64,000 nucleotides of DNA from Cyprinodon diabolis (Eukaryota > Chordata > Actinopteri > Cyprinodontiformes > Cyprinodontidae): assembly GCA_030533445.1 (NCBI GenBank), contig CM060082.1:41277817-41341816 (forward strand), read 5' to 3'. The notes under the pieces are model-generated. The model saw nothing but the letters and a program-made list of their open reading frames with translations. It did no database searches and had not been told where the DNA came from. The number at the start of each line of letters is the position of its first letter. The stretch's first letter is position 1. This document shows, piece by piece, positions 41,994-53,258 of this stretch. Position numbers and translations under genes: made by a program.

Positions 41994-42904
41994 GATGTTT
42001 TATTGTTTGGATTATTATAAAATATTCTCTTACTGGCATCACTTTGCTTGTGTTTCTCCTTCCACTGTAGGAAGGGGAGGGCATGTTCTGACCATTACAC
42101 TGCTTTGGACACAGCTGTGCACAACTGTCCAGAGGCTCTGATGTCATGCATAGCAGGAGTCCACAGGGATGCAGGATCAGGGGGAAAGGGGAGGGAAGTG
42201 GGGAGCTGAAACCTGATCCAAGCTCTACATCCTGCCATGCTGCTCAGACTGCAGGGTGAAGGTTAATGTGGGGGCCACCTGCTGCATGCACACCACACAT
42301 CTGACACCATCCTTCGAAGACGACTTGATTGTCTCCTGAAAGTATAGTTTTTTTTAAAAGTTTGTCTACATTAAGCTGGATCAGACTGCAGGTAACAAGA
42401 GTCTGTGTACATGATAATTTATGCAAAGTCACACAGAGGCTTCAACAAATTATTCCGAGGCTCTATTTTTGGTTCAATTTACAGCCTTCTGCTGGCGTAC
42501 ATCTTTTTACGTTTAGTTTATGTTAAATCCATTGTAACCTGCCTGAAACAGACAGCTTCAACTAAAGACAAAAAAAAAAAAAAAAAAAAAAACACAATGA
42601 AGATAATTCAAGGCTGAACTTTAGTGCCAGTAAATTATATATTTTTTAAAATGTGTGTTTCTGTTCCTGTTGTTTGGGCTCTTTGATCAAACCACAAGGT
42701 GCTAACATTAATCGGCCTTTCTATTACCACTCCAGTCTTTAGTCCACCTAAAACAAATATTCCAGCAATCAGAGAGCAACCCCCAGGGAGTCTCTAAGTC
42801 CTGCTGGTTGTGTCTATGTTTTTACCGATTGAGTGAAAGCCCAGGAATCACTGGCACCATGGCAACTGCTAACGCTAACAATACTTCTACATGAATGGAA
42901 GCAT
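41994..42904. other. No gene recognised
   Basis: It includes an A-run at 42570-42591. ORFs 41785-42147 and 42244-42617 show no motifs beyond the Tc1 overlap. Confidence 0.5.
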
Positions 42905-43212
42905 ACACACCTGTCAGTGGAGCAGTGGGTAGCACTACTGCCTTGCAGCAAGAAGGTCCTGGGTTCAATTCCCAGCCTGGGTTCTTTCAACATGGAGTTT
43001 GCATGTTCTTCCTGAGCATTTGAGGGTTCTCTCTGGGTACTCTGGCTTCCTCTCATAGTCTAAAAACATGATTTTTAGGTTAATTGGCTTCTGTAAATTC
43101 TCCTTAGGTCAAAGTGTGTGCCTGAATGGTTGTTTGTCTTTGTGTTGCCTTGCGAAGGACTGGCAACCTGTGCGATCAGCACCCCCGTTTGGAATAAGCT
43201 TGATGGATAAAT
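42905..43212 (+). repeat. tRNA-like SINE or SINE-related fish repeat
   Basis: It starts GTGGAGCAGTGGGTAGCAC, with a pol III B-box-like GGTTCAATTCCC at 42962-42973, followed by GGAGTTTGCATGTTCTTCC, GTACTCTGGCTTCCTCTCA, GGTTAATTGGCTTCTGTAAA and GACTGGCAACCTGTGCGATC. This composite is one of the commonest fish repeats. The tRNA-like head and fixed body suggest a SINE. Internal deletions relative to the usual form are likely near 43170-43190. Confidence 0.65.
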
Positions 43213-45422
43213 CAAAACGGGCCTCAATTAAGTATTGATTTAAAGTTATTCTAGCTTTTTTTTTCTTTGTTTTTTCAGCTTTAAGCTTTTTTCTAAGAGA
43301 AAGCAATAAAGTTATATATTAAATATCAATGATTTTTTTCATGGAAAACTATGTTGAAAACATGTTTATCTGCTGCATGGATTTTATTATCTAATTTAGA
43401 TTTGCAAAAATTAGAAGAAGATAACTTTAATTAGAACAGTAAAAGAGGTAAAGGAAAAGTTAAACTTTTTCACGGTTGATTTTTGCTCTTTTCTTGCAAC
43501 AGGTTTTCAAGTGTTGACTTAAAAAATGTACTAAATGTCTGCAAACAATTAAACAGGGTGGTGCTGTGGTAGTTAGTGGGCGATGGTCTCATCCATATGT
43601 TGGCTACTAAATCATCCTCTGTTTTGGGCCCCCTGAACCTTCGGCCGGCCCTGTGTTTATGCCTGGGTGAGTGCAGGGTGGGAAGCACATGGAATGAGGG
43701 CGGACTGACAGTTATGGTGACTTAATACCGCTTGATATTTCATTGTTCACTTTATGAAGCTGGCCTGGATTATATAGCAGGACGGAGTCCCGCCCAGAGG
43801 GACAGCTGAGTGATGTCATGCAGCTCAAGCACAAGTTGAGGAGGAGTTATCGTTAAAAACTCAAATGAAGACCTTTCAGTGGTTTCTTTGTCCCTATGGT
43901 TTATACAGAAAGAATATTTTAAGTTTTATTCTGAAATACTTCTCCAAATCCTGGTTTTAAAATATGAGATAACTGGAGTAACAGATTGTACTGCAGACTT
44001 GAGCACATGTAGCATGAGTGTTCTTGTTTCCGAGGGTTATGGGTCATGCATAGTGCTAATAGACTGTTGAATGTGTATTATGCCTTTGGATGAAGGCTGG
44101 AGATTGTTACCAACCCTCACAAGGCTATGCAAGGATAATTGGTTAGAGATAATAGAGTATGAGCTACAAACTTGGGGTAGTTAGCCTTAGCCATGCCCAG
44201 GGTCTTTCTCTATGGAATTTTAATAGAGTTGATATCAAGTAAATGTAGGTATAACAGTTGCTTTATTGAAATCCAACCCACTGTGTTAAAAAACCCATAA
44301 AAAACAGAAAATCTACCATTTTAAACAATTATTCAGAGTACCTTATCCAGGGCCTCAGTTTGCCGGTAAACTGAGGCAGTTGCATACATGTTTGTTTGTG
44401 CGTGCATGTTTTCCGTTTGCACCCATTAATCTCTGTCTCCAGCCTTAATGGATAGAATCAGGTTCTTTCCTCCTCTCCTGCTGCTAGGAGAACAAATGCT
44501 TTAGCATGCAAGGCCCTCTCCTCCTCATAAGACCCTAAATATGGAAACGGTGATTGGAAATTGTTTAGACAACCTGAAATGGTTTATCCCGGGGCTGTGC
44601 TCAGGCTCCCAGATCAAAGCGGAGGAAACATGAATCATAGAGAGTTTCTGTGCGGAAACAAATCCTTCGCCTTTCTTCCTTTTGACACACACACTGCCAC
44701 AAATGAGAAAGTGAAGTAAAACAAAGGGAAAGAAAAGACTGTCTCTCTCAGTACTTGTGTGAAGAACTTCTCTGTTTGATCACAGTCTACATGACATGCT
44801 TCTGCTGCCACTTCACTCCCACCATTAAGCTGTCTTGCATTAATAAAGAGTGCACAGGCTCCAGTCCTGCTTGTGGAAACTGTCAAAATTCTTCAGAGAA
44901 AAAAATAGACCCTGAAATCTCCTATGGAGCAGATTGTTCATCGTCGCCTCGGAGAAAACTGATCCATCGTCTAAAGAGAATCACTGCAGCCTTATCCGGT
45001 CTCCCGGGATTGGGTGGAAGACATTGTTCACACGACGGATTACAAACCGCTAAAAGACAAGCCCTTAAGACAGTTTGAGTGGGCCAAAGTATGACAAAGT
45101 GTGAAAAATGTTTCTCTCCTGCTCTGCAACCCTGACAAAAAACCCTTTCTGTCTTCTTCTATGGCTTGCATTGACGTGGTCCGCCCTGTTTCAGAGTACA
45201 GTGCTGTGGATAACTCTCCACCTTAAGAAGTTAGTTGTAGGAAACTTCAATACCAGACCTGATTTATTAAATGTAAAAAGTATTATGCAATTGAAGGCTT
45301 TGGTGACGTATGTGATTTAATTAAACAACTTCTGGACTGTCATATGTTGTTCTATGTTGTTCTCTCACACACCCAACTACAGTAGCAGCCATTCAAAACT
45401 TCCCCACTTTCCTTGATGGAAC
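43213..45422. other. No gene recognised
   Basis: ORFs at 43470-43688 (minus), 43879-44070 (plus), 44755-45078 (plus) and 45108-45320 (plus) have no domain. The segment 44380-44640 is more balanced in composition. A truncated family C start (AGTAGCAGCCATTCAAAAC) lies at 45382-45400, just before the minisatellite. Confidence 0.45.
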
Positions 45423-48400
45423 CTTGGCTGGTCCTTGGCTGGTCCTTTGTTGGTCCTTGGTTGGTCCTTTGTTGGTCTTTGGCTAGTCCTTGGCTGGTCC
45501 TTGGCTAGTCCTTGGCTGGTCCTTGGTTGGTCCTTGGTTGGTCCTTGGCTGGTCCTTGGCTAGTCCTTGGCTGGTCCTTGGTTGGTCCTTTGTTGGTCCT
45601 TGGCTAGTCCTTGGCTGGTCCTTGGCTGGTCCTTTGTTGGTTCTTGGCTGGTCCTTGGCTAGTCCTTGGCTGGTCCTTTGTTGGTCCTTGGTTGGTCCTT
45701 GGCTAATCCTTGGCTGGTCCTTGGCTAGTCCTTGGCTGGTCCTTTGTTGGTCCTTGGTTGGTCCTTGGCTGGTCCTTGGCTAGTCCTTGGCTGGTCCTTG
45801 GCTAGTCCTTGGCTGGTCCTTGGTTGGTCATTGGCTGGTCCTTTGTTGGTCCTTGGCTGGTCCTTGGCTAGTCCTTGGCTGGTCCTTAGCTGGTCCTTGG
45901 TTGGTCCTTTGTTGGTCCTTGGCTGGTCATTGGCTAGTCCTTGGCTGGTCCTCGGCTGGTCCTTTGTTGGTCCTTGGTTGGTCCTTTGTTGGTCCTTGGC
46001 TAGTCCTTGGCTGGTCCTTGGCTAGTCCTTGGCTGGTCCTTTGTTGGTCCTTGGTTGGTCCTTGGTTGGTCCTTGGCTGGTCCTTGGCTAGTCCTTGGCT
46101 GGTCCTTGGCTGGTCCTTGGTTGGTCCTTTGTTGGTCCTTGGCTAGTCCTTGGCTGGTCCTTTGTTGGTTCTTGGCTGGCCCTTGGCTGGTCCTTGGCTA
46201 GTCCTTGGCTGGTCCTTTGTTGGTCCGTGGTTGGTCCTTTGTTGGTCCTTGGCTAGTCCTTGGCTGGTCCTTGGCTAGTCCTTGGCTGGTCCTTTGTTGG
46301 TCCTTGGTTGGTCCTTGGTTGGTCCTTGGTTGGTCCTTGGCTGGTCCTTGGCTAGTCCTTGGCTGGTCCTTGGCTAGTCCGTGGCTGGTCCTTGGTTGGT
46401 CCTTTGTTGGTCCTTGGCTGGTCCTTGGCTAGTCCTTGGCTGGTCCTTGGCTAGTCCTTGGCTGGTCCTTGGCTAGTCCGTGGCTGGTCCTTGGTTGGTC
46501 CTTTGTTGGGCCTTGGCTGGTCCTTTGTTGGTCCTTTGCTGGTCCTTGGCTAGTCCTTGGCTGGTCCTTGGCTAGTCCTTGGCTGGTCCTTGGTTGGTCC
46601 TTTGTTCGTCCTTGGCTGGTCCTTGGCTAGTCCTTGGCTGGTCCTTTGTTGGTCCTTAGTTGGTCTTTAGATGGTCCTTGGCTAGTCCTTGGCTGGTCCT
46701 TTGTTGGTCCTTTGTTGGTCCTTGACTAGTCCTTGGCTGGTCCTTTGTTGGTCCTTGGTTGGTCCTTTGTTGGTCCTTGGCTGGTCCTTGGCTAGTCCTT
46801 GACTGGTCCTTGGCTAGTCCTTGGTTGGTCCTTTGTTGGTCCTTGGCTGGTCCTTGGTTGGTCTTTGGCTGGTCCTTGGCTAGTCCTTGTTTGGTCCTTG
46901 GCTGGTCCTTGGTTGGTCCTTGGTTGGTCCTTTGTTGGTCCTTGGCTGGTCCTTGGCTATTTCTTGGCTGGTCCTTTGTTGGTCCATGGTTGGTCCTTGG
47001 CTGGTCCTTGGTTGGTCCTTGGTTGGTCCTTGGCTGGTCCTTGGTTGGTCCTTGGCTGGTCCTTGGCTAGTCCTTGTTTGGTCCTTGGCTGGTTCTTGGT
47101 TGGTCCTTGGCTTGTCCTTGGCTGATCCTTGGTTGGTCCTTGGCTGGTCCTTGATTGGTCCTTGGTTGTTCCTTGGTTCGTCCTTGGTTGGTCCTTGGCT
47201 GGTCCTTGGTTGGTCCTTGGCTGGTCCATGGTTGGTCCTTGGCTGGTCCTTGGTTGGTCCTTGGCTGGTCCGTGGTTGGTCCTTGGTTGGCCCTTGGTTG
47301 GTCTTTGGCTGGTCCTTGGCTGGTCCTTCGCTGGTCCTTTGTTGGTCCTTGGTTGGTCCTTGGCTGGTCCTTTGTTGGTCCTTGGCTGGTCCTTTGTGTG
47401 TCCTTGGTTGGTCTTTGGCTGGTCCTTGGCTAGTCCTTGTTTGGTCCTTGGCTGGTTCTTGGTTGGTCCTTGGCTTGTCCTTGGTTGGTCCTTGGCTGGT
47501 CCTTGGTTGGTCCTTGGCTCTTCCTTGATTGGTCCTTGGCTGGTCCTTGGTTGTTCCTTGGCTGGTCCTTGGTTGGTCCTTGGCTGGTCCTTGGTTGGTC
47601 CTTGGCTGGTCCTTGGTTGGTCCTTGGCTGGTCCATGGTTGGTCCTTGGTTGGTCCTTGGTTGGTCCTTGGCTGGTCCGTGGTTGGTCCTTGGTTGGTCC
47701 TTGGCTGGTCCTTGTTTGGTCCTTGGCTCTTCCTTGATTGGTCCTTGGCTGGTCCTTGGTGTGTCCTTGGTTGGTCCTTGGCCGGTCCTTGGCTGGTCCT
47801 TGGTTGGTCCTTGGCTGGTGCTTGGTTGGTCCTTGGCTGGTCCTTGGTTGGTCCTTGGCTGGTCCGTGGTTGGTCCTTGGTTGGCCCTTGGTTGGTCCTT
47901 GGTTGGTCCTTGGCTAGTCCTTGGCTGGTCCTTCGTTGGTCCTTGGTTGGTCCTTGGCTGGTCCTTGGTGTGTCCTTGGTTGGTCCTTGGCTGGTCCTTG
48001 GTTGGTCCTTGGCTGGTCCTTGGTTGATCCTTGGCTGGTCCTTGGTTGGTCCTTGGTTCATCCTTGGTTGGTCCTTGGCTGGTCCTTGGTTGGTCCTTGG
48101 CTGGTCCTTGGCTGGTCCTTTGCTGGTCCTTGGCTAGTCCTTGGTTGGTCCTTGGCTGGTCCATGGTTGGTCCTTGGTTGGTCCTTGGCTGGTCCTTGGC
48201 TGGTCCTTGGTTGGTCCTCGGTTGTTCCTTGGCTGGTCCTTGGTTGGTCCTTGGCTGGTCCTTGGTTGGTCCTTGGTTGGTCCTTGGTTGGTCCTTGGCT
48301 GGTCCTTGGCTAGTCCTTGGTTGGTCCTTGGCTGGTCCTTGGCTAGTCCTTGGCTGGTCCTTTGTTGGTCCTTGGTTGGTCCTTGGCTGGTCCTTGGTGT

Positions 48401-49206
48401 GTCCTTGGTTGGTCTTTGGCTGGTCCTTGGCTGGTCCTTGGCTAGTCCTTGTTTGGTCCTTGGCTTGTCCTTGGTTGGTCCTTGGGTGATCCTTGGTTGG
48501 TCCTTGGCTCTTCCTTGATTGGTCCTTGGCTGGTCCTTGGTTGGTCCTTGGCTTGTCCTTGGTTGGTCCTTGGTTGGTCCTTGGCTGGTCCTTGGTTGGT
48601 CCTTGGCTGGTCCATGGTTGGTCCTTGGTTGGTCCTTGGCTGGTCCTTGGTTGGTCCTTGGCTGGTCCGTGGTTGGTCCTTGGTTGGTCCTTGGCTGGTC
48701 CTTGTTTGGTCCTTGGCTCTTCCTTGATTGGTCCTTGGCTGGTCCTTGGTGTGTCCTTGGTTGGTCCTTGGCTGGTCCTTGGTTGGTCCTTGGCTGGTGC
48801 TCGGTTGGTCCTTGGCTGGTCCTTGGTTGGTCCTTGGTTCATCCTTGGTTGGTCCTTGGCTGGTCCTTGGTTGGTCCTTGGCTGGTCCATGGTTGGTCCT
48901 TGGTTGGTCCTTGGCTGGTCCTTGGCTGGTCCTTGGTTGTTCCTTGGTTGGTCCTTGGTTGGTCCTTGGCTGGTACTTGGTTGGTCCTTGGCTGGTCCTT
49001 GGCTGGTCCTTGGTTGGTCCTTGGTTGGTCCTTGCTTGGTGCTTGGTTGGTCCTTGCTTGGTGCTTGGTTGGTCCTTGCTTGGTGCTTGGTTGGTCCTTG
49101 CTTGGTGCTTGCTTGGTCCTTGCTTGGTGCTTGGTTGGTCCTTGCTTGGTGCTTGGTTGGTCCTTGCTTGGTCCTTGCTTGGTGCTTGGTTGCTCCTTGG
49201 CTGGTC
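45423..49206 (+). repeat. 3.8-kb minisatellite of an 11-bp unit (GGTCCTTGGYT)
   Basis: About 340 tandem units of GGTCCTTGGCT or GGTCCTTGGTT, with variants GGTCCTTTGTT and AGTCCTTGGCT common in the first third (to about 46850). Regular CT/TT alternation dominates the middle, and a 22-bp GGTCCTTGCTTGGTGCTTGGTT unit forms the last about 165 bp (49030-49195). Because 11 is not a multiple of three, every frame cycles through the same 33-bp register. The plus strand gives an 11-residue WSLAGPWLVLG repeat and the minus strand GPAKDQPRTNQ, producing spurious ORFs up to 592 codons. All frames are open alike, there is no start context, and indels do not disturb it, so I treat none as a gene. Plus-strand stops come from the CTAGTCC variants. 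Confidence 0.95.
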
Positions 49207-50785
49207 AAACATTCAAAATTTTAACAACTATTCACTAAACCAGGACTATGAAAGACTGACCAGATTTAGCCAAAAAACCAACGTCTAAATGACGGCTGGT
49301 GTTTGGGAGGGAAGCTCTGCTGCGTGAAGGAAAAAAACAATGAAAATCAGGTGGAGTTAAAGGGGTTGGAGTTCTCATACAGTAATTGAAGCTACTGTAT
49401 GATTTCTTTTTGTAGAGCTTTCATGACTTTTCCATTCCGTAAAGTGCAGCAGTGATCAAATGTAAACAGTGTGGGAGAAGAAAACATGGTGCAAAATAAA
49501 CCCTGCATTGATATGGAAGCTGACGTATAACTAACTGGCCTGGATAAGATAACAAAAAAAAAAAACAATTTTAAGACAGGATTTTTCTTAAAAGAAAAAT
49601 TTTCTACATTTTGGACCAATATGTTCCAAAATGTTTAGCCTAGAATGATTTGACATTTAAACAAGACTTCCCTACGACTTTAAGGGAGCCCTTTGGTTCT
49701 TTAAATGTTGCTCTGGGGTCTTTTTTTTTTCTTACTGATGATTAAATAATGGGGGTAGATTTTGTAGTGCCTCGTTTTTTTTTATCTGTGGTAAAAAGAT
49801 ATTAATGAATTTGTTTCTCTGTTCTTTAAGTTGTTGAACGAGGGGAAAGATTTGTTGCTTTGGTTGACTTCTTTTAGCTTACTTTATGTTTTCAGCCACA
49901 ATCAATTTAGCTAATGTATTGACAGTTATGTGGTTGATAACAGGTGAGTCACGGTTTAGATAAGTGGGGATTTTACTATTACTTATGAGTCCAGGAATTC
50001 TGTTTAGTGATCATAAACATTTCAATGCGACAAGAAAAGTAAATCTAGAAGACATTTGCAGGCGAGCAGACACTTGAATCCAAACAAACATAACTAAAAA
50101 AAAGAAAGTAATTATCATTTTGTTGACTGCTTGGTTTGGATGACAGTCGTTTCTATTACCTCTCCCCTCCGACAAATGGATGGGAGTGGCTGACTCACTG
50201 TGTTTCAGGGAAAAGAAGCAGCGCTGATGTCATCCTGACGGACACGGCGGTCCAGTAAACCCAGCGGGGGTGGCGTCAGGCCCCAGACGCATCACTCTCT
50301 GCTGACAGAGGTGCCAGGTGATGTCAGCGCGTGATGAAATCTTGACGCGCAGACTTGATCCGGCCTGTGATGTCAGGAGAGCCCTGACATGACTGAGCAC
50401 TCTGGAGAAATTTCCACCCAGAGTTACACCATAAATAGGCTGAAACCTGGAAATATGCTATAAAGATGTCTTGTTTATTCATATTAGACAAAGAGCTGCT
50501 TCCAAAGTACAATTTTAACCATTACTTTAATTTTTAGGATTAGGTGCGACAGAAAGACAGAAAGTAAAGACAAAGTTTCCAAATTTTTAAACCTACCCAA
50601 CTCTGATTGCACTAATTAAAAACATTCCAATAAAATTATTTTACACATTCCCTTAATAGAAAAACCTTAAGAAATCAATGCAGAGTTGGAAATTTAAAAA
50701 ACATTCCAAGATCCAACCATTGTTTGAAAAGAGAAGCAGGATGATAAACGTGAAAAGAGCTAAACTGACTGCCTGGGGCGGTAGA
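49207..50785. other. No gene recognised
   Basis: The start copies the flank word ACATTCAAAATTTTAAC. A GC-richer segment at 50180-50345 (GATGTCATCCTGACGGACAC, GGTGATGTCAGCGCGTGATG) is unlike its surroundings and could be regulatory; see findings. Confidence 0.45.
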
Positions 50786-50860
50786 ATAGAATAGAAAATC
50801 CCTTTATTGTCCCACAATGGGGGAAATTCCGGTGTTTACAGCAGGAAACAGATTATAGAA
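50786..50860 (-). repeat. LINE 3' tail (Rex1/CR1-like, antisense)
   Basis: GAATAGAATAGAAAATCCCT, TTATTGTCCCACAATGG is the reverse complement of the 9811-9852 tail, including the short tandem end. More of the 3' UTR may extend to about 50950. Confidence 0.65.
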
Positions 50861-51394
50861 AAAATGGCCACACAAATGTGGACCTCAGAAAATGTATAAG
50901 AATAACATAATAGTGAAAAGTTAAACAATAAGATACTTTAGTGCAAAGTATAAAACATATAAAAACAAAAAATGGACATTTTTACAGTAATGGATATTTG
51001 AAAATAGCAGCAACATCAGAGATGTGCAAAATGACAGCAGCATGTTATCTAAGTAGAGCACTAATTAGAGAAGCAGCCAAGAGGGAGATGGTAACTAGTG
51101 CAAACAAGTGCACACATCACCACTAAAACACATTACAGTATGTTTGTGCCGATTGGTGGCGCTGTGAAACTACCAAGACATGCAGTCAAGTCCTGTGAGG
51201 TAAACATAGAAACATGGGGGCTCAATGGAGCAAACAGGTTACAGAGAGAAATGATCTATGACATCATCATTTTAGAAAAGAAGCACATATGCATGGAAAC
51301 ACATCACCGTGTTTTGAAATCTTTCCACTCTGGTTTTAAAAAATGATTGTTTATGCCCTTACAGAAAAATCCCAGTTGTTTTATATGTGTTAAA
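50861..51394. other. No gene recognised
   Basis: Overlapping plus-strand ORFs 50941-51346 lack motifs and begin inside probable LINE 3' UTR. Confidence 0.4.
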
Positions 51395-51910
51395 AAATGG
51401 TTTAAATTTCCACGTGTGGATCCACATGTGATAAATTTGATCATGTGTTTTACATTGTCTGTAACTTGAGATCATACATCTCTGAAATGTGCCCCACATA
51501 TAATCTGATACAAATGTGTATCCCATGTGAAGCTGATGTTTTCACATGGGCGTTTTAAATGCAGATCACATTTATTTATGTGTAGTTTTATGAAAATATG
51601 TCATCCACAGTTATTTCCCATGTAAAACCTGTGTTTTCTCGCATTAATACACACAATCATATAAAATATTTATATGACCTACAAGTGCAATCCAATGTAA
51701 AACCCATATTTTTACGTGGGATTTAAATGTGCGTCACATTTACACATGTGAAATTTTGTGAAACTATGTGATCAACATGTGTATCCCATGTGAAAATAAA
51801 TCTTCCAAATCCACCTGTTAAATATATAATTTTCATGTAACTCACATAAGTTCACATGCAAACATTGGTGTGTAACATGTGAATTTTACATGTGGTACAC
51901 GATCTTCAAA
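51395..51910. repeat. Degenerate repeat block rich in CACATGTG-type palindromes
   Basis: Two related units of about 170 bp start near 51522 (CCCATGTGAAGCTGATGTTT, TCACATGGG) and 51692 (CCAATGTAAAACCCATATTT, TTACGTGGG). Each opens with a short hairpin of CCCATGTGAAAA-like arms, then AAATG(C/T)...CACATTTA, and TGTG(A/T)A(A/G)TTTT. Similar words continue to about 51910, and a near-palindrome, CACGTGTGGATCCACATGTG, lies at 51411-51430. The family is unknown. Confidence 0.65.
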
Positions 51911-52850
51911 TTTAATTTTCAAATGGGAAATCATGATATTTCTGGAAGGGTGAACTCTCAAAATGCTGTTTTATATGAGCGTAGAAGGTACAATTTATAA
52001 GCTAATATTTTGGAAGAATAGGAAGTTGTTAAAGGAAGCCAATGCTGGTCGACACCTCAGGGAGATGAAGTCATACATATATTTGTGGTACGAACCAAAG
52101 ACTGGAACACAAGAGATCCACAGTAAACTATAATCGTGGAAAGCTCATGATCTGAGATCAAGTGTTTTAGTGGGAGAAAGAAGATGGCTAGATTTTACAC
52201 AACATTTTGTTGGAGTAGAACGGTCCAATAACAGGAAAGCTATCTAAATTCTTGAATGTTTTAGAACATAAAAAGAAACTGCATCCTTACTTTGACTAAT
52301 AACTAGTTTGACTTTGCAGTAACTGAGCTACTAACTGTTACTTTTTTGGACGACTGGTGATTATAATTAGTTACATTTTCTAAGCAATGTTCCCAAAATG
52401 GAAAACCTCCCAAACATAAAGCAGAAGCTACAATCGATTGGTTTGAATTAAAGCATATTAATTAATTAAAATGGCCTAGACAAATTCAAAAAGAATATCT
52501 TTTTTTCATCTGCTCTCCATCTAATCTGGCTCAGCTTGGATGAAACTAAAAAGAATGTACAAAAAAATCTATGCAGACACACTGTAAAAATAAGAGCAAT
52601 GTTAACAAGGAGTATTGAATACTTTAGCACTTTTTATAGCATGTCTATTTTATTAATTTATTCATTTTCTATTTTTTCAATCAATACAAGCAAGATTTAC
52701 ATAGAAATGTTGTAACATGTCAGTATAGCTCAAAACCAGTAGGTAGAAGTTCAAGAACTAATATGAACCTAAACCAAGTTACAAAATTCATGTCAACTTT
52801 AATGTATAAACAAAAAGAGACATTACAAATCAAAGCACAATATCACTGAT
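51911..52850. other. No gene recognised
   Basis: AT-rich with no motif-bearing ORF. Confidence 0.5.
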
Positions 52851-53258
52851 ACAGAGTTTCTTATTTTGAAATACAGAGTCATATTTTGAAATATAGAGTC
52901 ATATTTTGAAATATAGTTTCTTATTTTGAAATACAAAGTTTCTTATTTTGAAATACAGAGTCATATTTTGAAATATAGAGTTTCTTATTTTGAAATACAA
53001 AGTTTCTTATTTTGTAATACAGAGTTTCTTATTTTGAAATACAGAGTCAGATTTTGAAATATAGAGTTTCTTATTTTGAAATACAAAGTTTCTTATTTTG
53101 AAATACAGAGTTTCTTATTTTGAAATTCAGAGTCATATTTTGAAAAATATAGTTTCTTATTTTAAAATACAAAGTTTCTTATTTTGAAATGCAGAGTCAT
53201 ATTTTGAAATATATAGTTTCTTATTTTAAAATACAAAGTTTCTTATTTTGGAATACAG
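52851..53258 (+). repeat. AT-rich minisatellite, 20-22-bp unit
   Basis: About 19 units of the form TTATTTTGAAATACAGAGTTTC, with variants AGAGTCATA and CAAAGTTTC arranged in recurring groups. A higher-order repeat of four to five units is visible. The block degrades at 53230-53258. Confidence 0.9.

Noticed and set aside
47430..49208. 592-codon minus-strand ORF of GPTKDQPRTNQ repeats (and 393-codon ORF at 46880-48061)
   Set aside because: Arises from an 11-bp minisatellite read in any frame. Several overlapping frames are equally open and no start context or non-repeat domain exists.
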